This document shows positions 57,998 to 64,000 of a stretch of DNA of 64,000 nt, piece by piece. The DNA comes from Cheilinus undulatus (lineage: Eukaryota > Chordata > Actinopteri > Labriformes > Labridae), in assembly GCF_018320785.1 (NCBI RefSeq), contig NC_054867.1, positions 54,678,276-54,742,275 of the forward strand, written 5' to 3'. The notes under the pieces are model-generated. The model made no database searches, had not been told where the DNA came from, and saw nothing but the letters and a program-made list of their open reading frames with translations. Every line of letters starts with the position of its first letter. Within the stretch, counting starts at the first letter, position 1. Made by a program: the position numbers and the translations under genes.

Positions 57998-60900
57998 ATG
58001 GCAGCCTGTGAGTCCAGACTGGCTCCTCTGCTGTCCACCCATGACCTCAGACTGGCGTGCACTCGCTGTTCCATCCAGGAGGCCGAGATCACCTACACGT
58101 TAAAGTCAGAACAGCATCAATGTGAGCGCCACCTCCTGCTCTGCAGAGCCAAGAACGCTGTCAAATGGAGGCCCATCTTTAAGCGTCCCAAGTTCCCCAA
58201 CCCAAACCGCTATGAGGTCTGTTTGTTCTATAGGGAGGGCGTGGGATGCTCGCAGCACAAGAACCGCTGCAGCTTTGCCCGCAGTGAGGAAGAGGCCGCC
58301 GTGTGGAACTTCGAGAAACGACACCAGGTGGATCACGCATTGCTCTGTCAGCTGATCGCTCCTGCTCCGTCTGAAAGGGAGCCATACAACACCTCCAGAA
58401 CCCTCGCCAACCTCCTGAAGACTCTGGATCTGAAGGTTGGCTGTGAGCTCTGCTGCACCAAAGAGAAAGAAGTCACCTACAGAGTCCAGCAAGTCCACTA
58501 CACCTGTAGAAGAACGCTGCTGCTCGCCAAATCCAAGTCATCTGAGCAGTGGCGTCCGGTTTCTGAGCGTCCCACATCAGGACAGTTTGGTCCTAAGGTG
58601 AACTACCAGCAGTGCCGCTACTTCTCAGAGGGTTCTGGATGCACGCTCCACAGACAGAAGTGCACATATGCTCGCAGCTTTGAGGAGGCGGCAGTTTGGA
58701 ACGACATCAGAGACCGGGACATTGACCAGGACACGTTTATGCGAGAGGTCATCGATTCTGAGCCGGCGCTGCTAACACCTGAGCACGCTGCTGAGAGCAT
58801 CCTCCAACAGTTCCCAGGGGAATTCCTCCAGCTGTGTAAAGTCTGCTTCCATGACAAAAAACTGAGCGGGAAAAGGTGGAACGCCACATGTTCAGCAGAC
58901 ACCGCGCATGCCTGGGAACCCATCTTAGTGCATCACATGTCAGAGAGAGGCAGGAAGCACGTCTACAGCCAGGTGCGTCCTCTGCCGCCAAAGTCTCAGT
59001 TTAAGTTCTGCAGCCACGTCAAGCAGGGGAAGCCCTGTTGGCACCCAGCTGGTCACTGTGGCTCCGCCCAGAGCGAGGTGGAGATGGCGGTGTGGAGGAC
59101 AGAACATGGTGGGCTCTCCGTCAGGCCTCGTCTACTTCAGCTGAGTCAGCAGAATCAGTCTCAGCACAATAACGGAGCCATGTACTGTAAAGTCTGCCTC
59201 CTGGTCCTCTCCTCTCCAGAGAGCTTCTACAAACACTGTTCCTCCCTGGAGCATGCTCAGTTACTCTCTGAGGACACCACCACCAGGTGGAGAGGGCGGC
59301 GGCCTCCACATGGCCAGCGAGCTGACTTCTGGCTATGTGACAGGTAAGGTGCACGGCTCTGATTGGAGCTGACAGCACAACATTTAAACATTAAATGACT
59401 TTAAAACATGTTAGACAGTATTAGCTGATTTTAACAAGGCTCACCACTGTTGCCCAAAGAGTGGACGCCTGAGAGCCTCAGAGGTACTACAAATGGGCCC
59501 CAAGGTCATTTACAGTAAATAAAAACAAAACTGATTAAAACTAAAATCACATTTCAATCATTTTGTCTATAAAAATTTCCATCCTTTCCTTAAAAGATGG
59601 TGTCATCCTATATAGTCTATAAATCATTCCATCCTTTCCTTAAAAAATGATTTCATCCTTAAAAGTCTATATATCATTCCATCCTTTCCTCAAGAGATGA
59701 TGTCATCCTATAAAGTCTATAAATCATTCCATCCTTTCCTTAAAAGATGATGTCATCCTTTAAAGTATATAAATCATTCTATCCTTTACTTAGAAGACCA
59801 TATAATCCTTAAAAGTCTATTTATCATTCCATCCTTTCCTTAGAAGATGATGTCATCCTATATAGTCTATAAATCGCTCCAACTTTTCCTTAAAAGATGA
59901 TGTAATCATTTTGTCTATAAAAGATTCCATCCTTTCATTACAAGATGGTGTCATCCTATATAGTCTATAAATCATTCCATCCTTTCCTTAGAAAATGATG
60001 TAATCCTTAAAAGTCTATATATCACTCCATCCTTTCCTTAAAAGATTATGTAATCCTTTAAAGCCTTGGTTCCCAACCTGGGGTCCGGGACCCCCCGGGG
60101 GGGCGCCAGAGATCTTAGGGGGGGCGCGAGGCTTTGTCTGCTCTGAGGCTGCCAAAAATAGGTTTGCAAATATTGACTAAAACCATGATAAAGCAGTTAT
60201 AAAGTCGTTCTTACAAAGTTCTTTTGTTAAGAAAAGTATGCATGGACCTTTTTTAGGGTTTTATCAGTGGAACAATTAAAATCTATGCTGATTTTTGGCA
60301 GCAATGTGTCACGTTTTCTTCTCTCTTGGGTCCTAGGGGGGCTCCGCTTTTCTGAGGAGCGTGTGGGGGGGACTTCAAGGAAAAATGGTTGGGAAACACT
60401 GCTTTAAAGTTTATGAAACATTCCATCCCTGCCTTATGTCTTTAAAGACTGGATAATCATTTAAAGCTTATAAAACATTCCATCTTTATCTTTGAAGATG
60501 ATGTCATCCTATATAGTCTCTAAAACATTCCATTCTTTCTTGATGCCTTTAAAGATTATACCATCCTAGAAGTCTATAATTTATTCCATCCTTGTCTATT
60601 AAGTTGATGTCATTCTTTAAATCCTATTAGATGTTCCATCCTTTCCTATAAAGTCCATAAATCATTCCATCCTTGTCTTTGCCATTAAAATGACAGCAAC
60701 AGTCTAATGCAGCCTCTGACCCTATAACTCAGGATGCCGGATGTCGGGGGGTTAGTAGAATGTTTTTTGGTGTATAGGCTGAACTGGGGTTGGGTCTTGG
60801 TAACTAGAACTCCTTAAGAATCACTATCACTGATCTAATGTTGGTATAATTGTCAGAGGAAGGTTTCAGAGGATACTCTGGATGGATCCTTCTTTATTTT

Positions 60901-63288
60901 GTGCTGTCTGTATCCCTCTAGACCACTAACATGTGAGTACGGAGACAAGTGTCCCAAAGCTCATTCAGAGGAGGAGCTGCAGGAGTGGATGATGAGAGCT
61001 GTGGAGGAGAAGGAGATCAGACACAACATCGACGCTCAAGGCCTCATGTGCTATAATGAGAAGCTCCTGGAGGAATACAGGAACAGCAGCAATGAGGTCT
61101 ACATCGTGAGTACTGGGAGGTTTTTGTACTTCAGCTGAACCCTCAAATTATTTAAAAAAGAAATGCCTGTCTAATACAAAAAAGGGTAAAATGCTCCTTT
61201 AACTGTGCTGCAGAGCAAACAGCATCTCTGCACTCAGATACGGTTTAGGGGAGCCATCCCTCCTTGATAGTTCCAACTACTTTTCTAAAAGTTGTCAACA
61301 TATTTTTGCAATTTAGTGACAAAAAAAACTTGAGGACAATCCCTCAAAGTGTTCTGAAGATATCAGGTTTTCTAGAGTGGCCGAAAAAATTAATGGCTCT
61401 GTCCCTGGCTATTGTTGGCACAATGGCATAAAAAGAAGTTTGTTTACCAAATATAAGACTGTTTTTAACTTGACTACATCACATTTGAATAAGGAAATTT
61501 GTTTGTGTCTTAATTTCACTCATTGATCAGCTATCAGAGCATGTTGACGACGTCAGGATCTCCTGTGATGAAGATTTAAACGTTGAGCGTGAGGAGGTCA
61601 ATGTGACCCTGCAGTGGCACTTCCAGGTTGAAACTGAGGTAAGAGTCTAATTTCTAACTATTTCATTTTAGTTTAGTTCTAATTTACCTCTAATATTTTC
61701 AACAACCACGACAACAACAATCTTTCCATCATGCTGACTGTTCTTTGTTGTTAACTTTTGGAAAAGTGGGTGGAACTGGCGAGGAGTTTAACCCACTTTT
61801 CCAAAAAATGCCGCCTATGGCATAAATAGAAAAAGCCCCTAATATCTCCAGATTCACCAACATTCTATATTCTGCCTTTGATTATTTCATCTTTAAAAGT
61901 TTTCACATTTCATCCTCTGCTGCTGAAGATGATTTAACCCTGTCAACATTCCATCTTTGCATTTAAAGATGATGTCATTTAAAGTTTTTAAAACATTCCA
62001 TCCTTGTCTTTGCAGATGGTGACATCCTTTAAGATGTTTAAAACATTCCATCCTTGTCTTTAAAGATATTTTCATCCTTCAAAGTTTATGAAACATTTCA
62101 TTCTTTACCTTTTTTGTTTTCATTCTTTAAAGTTTATGAAACAATCCATCCTTGCCTTTAAAGATGATTTCCTTCAAAGTTTATGAAAGAGTACATCGTT
62201 GTCTTTGAAGATGATGTCACCCTTAAAGTTCTTGAAACATTCCATCCTTGTCTTTGAAGATGATGTCATCCTTAAAGTTTTTGAAACATTCCATCCTTGT
62301 CTTTGAAGATGATGTCATCCTTTAAAGTTCTTGAAACATTCCATCCTTGTCTTTGAAGATGATGTCATCCTTTAAAGTTCTTGAAACATTCCATCCTTGT
62401 CTTTGAAGATGATGTCATCCTTTAAAGTTCTTGAAACATTCCATTCCTGCCTTTTAAGGTGATGCCATTCTTTTCAATGACTTTCCCATGCAGGGCCAGG
62501 TAGGGTCGGATGTTTTCTTCCATCAGTAAATGAAATCATTGTTTAAAAACTGACTTTCTATTCAGTCAGGTACTTTTGAATAATTGTAACATTAGTTTGA
62601 TGATCTGAAACATTTAAGTGACAAATAAAAAGAAATAAGAATCAGGAAAGGGGCAGTACTTTTTCACAGCACTGTTGAAAACTAGCTGTTTGTTTGTCCT
62701 TCTTTCATATCCATAATTATTGATTATATTGACATTGATTGGATGTAACATGTCCTGTTTTCTTTCCAAACAGAGACAGCTTTTACACGTTGCCCTGCTG
62801 AAACAGGAACCTGGTGCTTCCTTCAGCCTCGGTCAAATGAGTCCAGTTCCGTGCATCTACTCGTCAGGAAAACTCTTCCTCATCGAAGACACGACGTACG
62901 ACATCACCGTGTCTTTCTCATCCATGACCCCTGGCTTGTACGAGCAGTGGTTGGTGCTGGATTTTGACATGAGACCCGTCCTGCTGAGAAAACTCCAAGT
63001 ACGAGTCGGACCGCCGCTTTTGGATGAACCTGAAGAGCCCGCCTTGGACCACAGAGCCGCCTTTCAAACAACCGAGCGCTGGCATCGAGGGAACAGGGTT
63101 ATCATCCCGTGTTCGTCCAGGACAGAGGAGAAGGAGGAGCTGTTAAAGGAGTACAAACCACCACAGATCAACTTCCTTTATAAATCCTCCCGCAACAACC
63201 AAACCCCTCTGGACCATGGGAACTACAGAGAGAGGATGCACCACTTCCTGTATGAGGAGGAACGAGCAGAGGACCAGGTTGTTTCACG
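57998..63288 (+). CDS. helz2: helz2, N-terminal part (exons encoding about 717 aa; continues past the window)
   Basis: Coding exons: 57998-59343, 60922-61105, 61531-61638 and 62774-63288, all in phase; the last ends in a donor at 63289. The exon with the start opens at the 57798 acceptor; ATG 57998 (MAACESRLAP) is its first in-frame ATG. HELZ2 is a large UPF1-like helicase and nuclear-receptor coactivator, interferon-induced in mammals. Three repeated modules each have a CxxC pair (C21/C24, C149/C152, C280/C283), a W-x-P step and a C-x8-C-x6-C finger (C75/C84/C91, C206/C215/C222, C338/C347/C354). The fourth ligand position, where CCCH fingers have His, is Arg, Arg and Gln. A C2H2 finger follows (C397, C400, H413, H419), then a fourth finger, C453-x5-C459-x3-H463. 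The region encoded by 61531-63288 matches the HELZ-family segment before the helicase core (LYEQWLVLDFDMRPVLLRKL). Helicase motifs are not in the window. HELZ is the nearest alternative. Confidence 0.92.
59570..60063. repeat. About 49-bp tandem repeat in helz2 intron, first block
   Basis: Units of AGTCTATAAATCATTCCATC plus CTTTCCTTAAAAGATGATGTCATCC. It continues after a MITE as 60410-60690. A related array occurs two introns downstream (61895-62450). Confidence 0.85.
60064..60401. mobile_element. hAT-type MITE with 8-bp duplication (CTTTAAAG), inside a tandem repeat
   Basis: Starts CCTTGGTTCCCAACCTGGGG and ends GGTTGGGAAACACTG, as does the copy at 3875. CTTTAAAG flanks both sides (60056-60063 and 60402-60409). 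At 338 bp it is slightly longer than its sister. It splits a repeat unit of the surrounding array, so it is younger than the array. Confidence 0.9.
60410..60690. repeat. Tandem repeat in helz2 intron, second block
   Basis: Continuation of 59570-60063 after the MITE, with units ending TTTATGAAACATTCCATCC and TCTATAATTTATTCCATCC. Confidence 0.75.
61895..62450. repeat. About 48-bp tandem repeat in helz2 intron before 62774
   Basis: Units of AAAGTTCTTGAAACATTCCA plus TCCTTGTCTTTGAAGATGATGTCATCCTT, nearly perfect at 62215-62440 and degenerate upstream. The unit shares ATTCCATCCTT and GATGATGTCATCCT with the array at 59570, so both introns carry relatives of the same repeat. Confidence 0.9.
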
Positions 63289-63885
63289 GTAAGACGCCTG
63301 AATTCTTCTGAAGTGACCAAGTTAGCTAAACCTGAGGGTTTAATGATGTTTTACTCTTTTATTGTTTTTATAAATCAGTAATGGTCAATATAATGCAGCT
63401 GTTTTGTTATAAAAAAAAAAAAAGTTAAGTAATATCAGTTAAATAAAAACCTGCAAGCTAAGGTAAGTGCATAAATATTCACCCCCTTCATTTCAGTATT
63501 TAAGTAAGTTGTCTCTTGTGTATTTTATTCTTGTAAAAAGGGTGAAATAAAACAGAGTGTGTGACAGTCTGTGGAGAAGCTCAGCTCTCTGGGAAAACAC
63601 AGAGGTTTCTGTAGCATAGATTACTACATTCACATGACTCCTGACCTACTCAGAGACAGAGACTCAAGGACACTGAGAATGTTTTCTGTGTGAAACAACA
63701 GATATGAGTACAGCTGTGACTATCAGAGTGATAATAAGAACAGTCATTTTCACATTACAACCACCAGTGTGCTCCACAGTGAGGATGGTGTGTTTGTGGT
63801 GATGTCAGTGTTTGGCGTCTTGTCTGATGGCCATAAAGCTCCATTTTGGTCTCATCAGACCAAAAAAAACTTTCTTCCTTTTGAC
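63289..63885. other. helz2 intron with interspersed repeat
   Basis: From about 63465 (GCATAAATATTCACCCCCTT) to the GTCTCATCAGACCAAAAAAA region it resembles a dispersed non-coding fish repeat, related in style to 40840-41265. No further helz2 exon was found. Confidence 0.4.
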
Positions 63886-64000
63886 CAGGGGTGTCCAACT
63901 CAGTCCCAGCAGGGGCCGGATTCTGAACTTGGGTCTAACCTGAGGGCCTACCAGCGTCAATATTTAACCATAAAATGCCAACCTTATTTTCCCCAGGAAT
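63886..64000. mobile_element. hAT element end, cut by window edge
   Basis: CAGGGGTGTCCAACTCAGTC followed by GGGGCCGGATTCTGAAC is the usual terminal sequence of a vertebrate hAT element. The rest is beyond the window. Confidence 0.55.

Noticed and set aside
58106..59378. Minus-strand frames opposite the helz2 exon
   Set aside because: Shadow frames of a strongly supported coding exon with zinc-finger modules on the + strand.

Overview
This window looks like teleost fish nuclear DNA, probably from a spiny-rayed (percomorph) fish. The genes have introns with GT/AG borders and vertebrate-type proteins. The non-coding DNA is full of fish-type elements: a Rex3-like RTE LINE, tRNA-derived SINEs, many hAT, Harbinger and piggyBac-type MITEs, and long minisatellites. 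No bacterial features or CRISPR arrays are present.

From about 4.2 to 54.1 kb the window holds a tandem triplication on the + strand. Each unit carries one ST3GAL1-like alpha-2,3-sialyltransferase gene with six coding exons: copy 1 at 8024-18468 (304 aa), copy 2 at 24758-33842 (303 aa) and copy 3 at 43701-53619 (300 aa). All three read open from ATG to stop with GT/AG introns, and all keep the sialyl motifs L, S, III and VS. The repeated unit also includes a 5' flank with a candidate non-coding exon, a 35-42 bp minisatellite before coding exon 1, a 15-bp repeat in intron 2, a poly(A) signal, and a CTCF-like motif about 0.5-0.6 kb after each stop codon. The copies differ mainly through private transposon insertions and repeat expansion. 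Copy 3 also carries many amino-acid changes.

At 36430-36565, between copies 2 and 3, lies an orphan last exon of a SERINC gene. Its stop-codon region has been amplified into a 46-bp minisatellite of about 29 units. A shorter relic of the same exon follows copy 1 at 19445-19508.

From about 54.4 kb to the window end is the 5' part of helz2, a zinc-finger helicase. A candidate first exon sits in GC-rich DNA at 54360-54570. It is followed by an intron filled with a 20-bp minisatellite and then coding exons from 57998 to 63288. The helicase domains lie beyond the window.

Functionally, the sialyltransferases would act in the Golgi, capping Gal-beta1,3-GalNAc glycans. HELZ2 is an interferon-induced nuclear coactivator/RNA helicase in mammals and SERINCs are multipass membrane proteins. 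Nothing in the sequence shows that these genes share a pathway. The first 4.2 kb is a 23-bp minisatellite followed by transposon-derived DNA without a recognisable gene.
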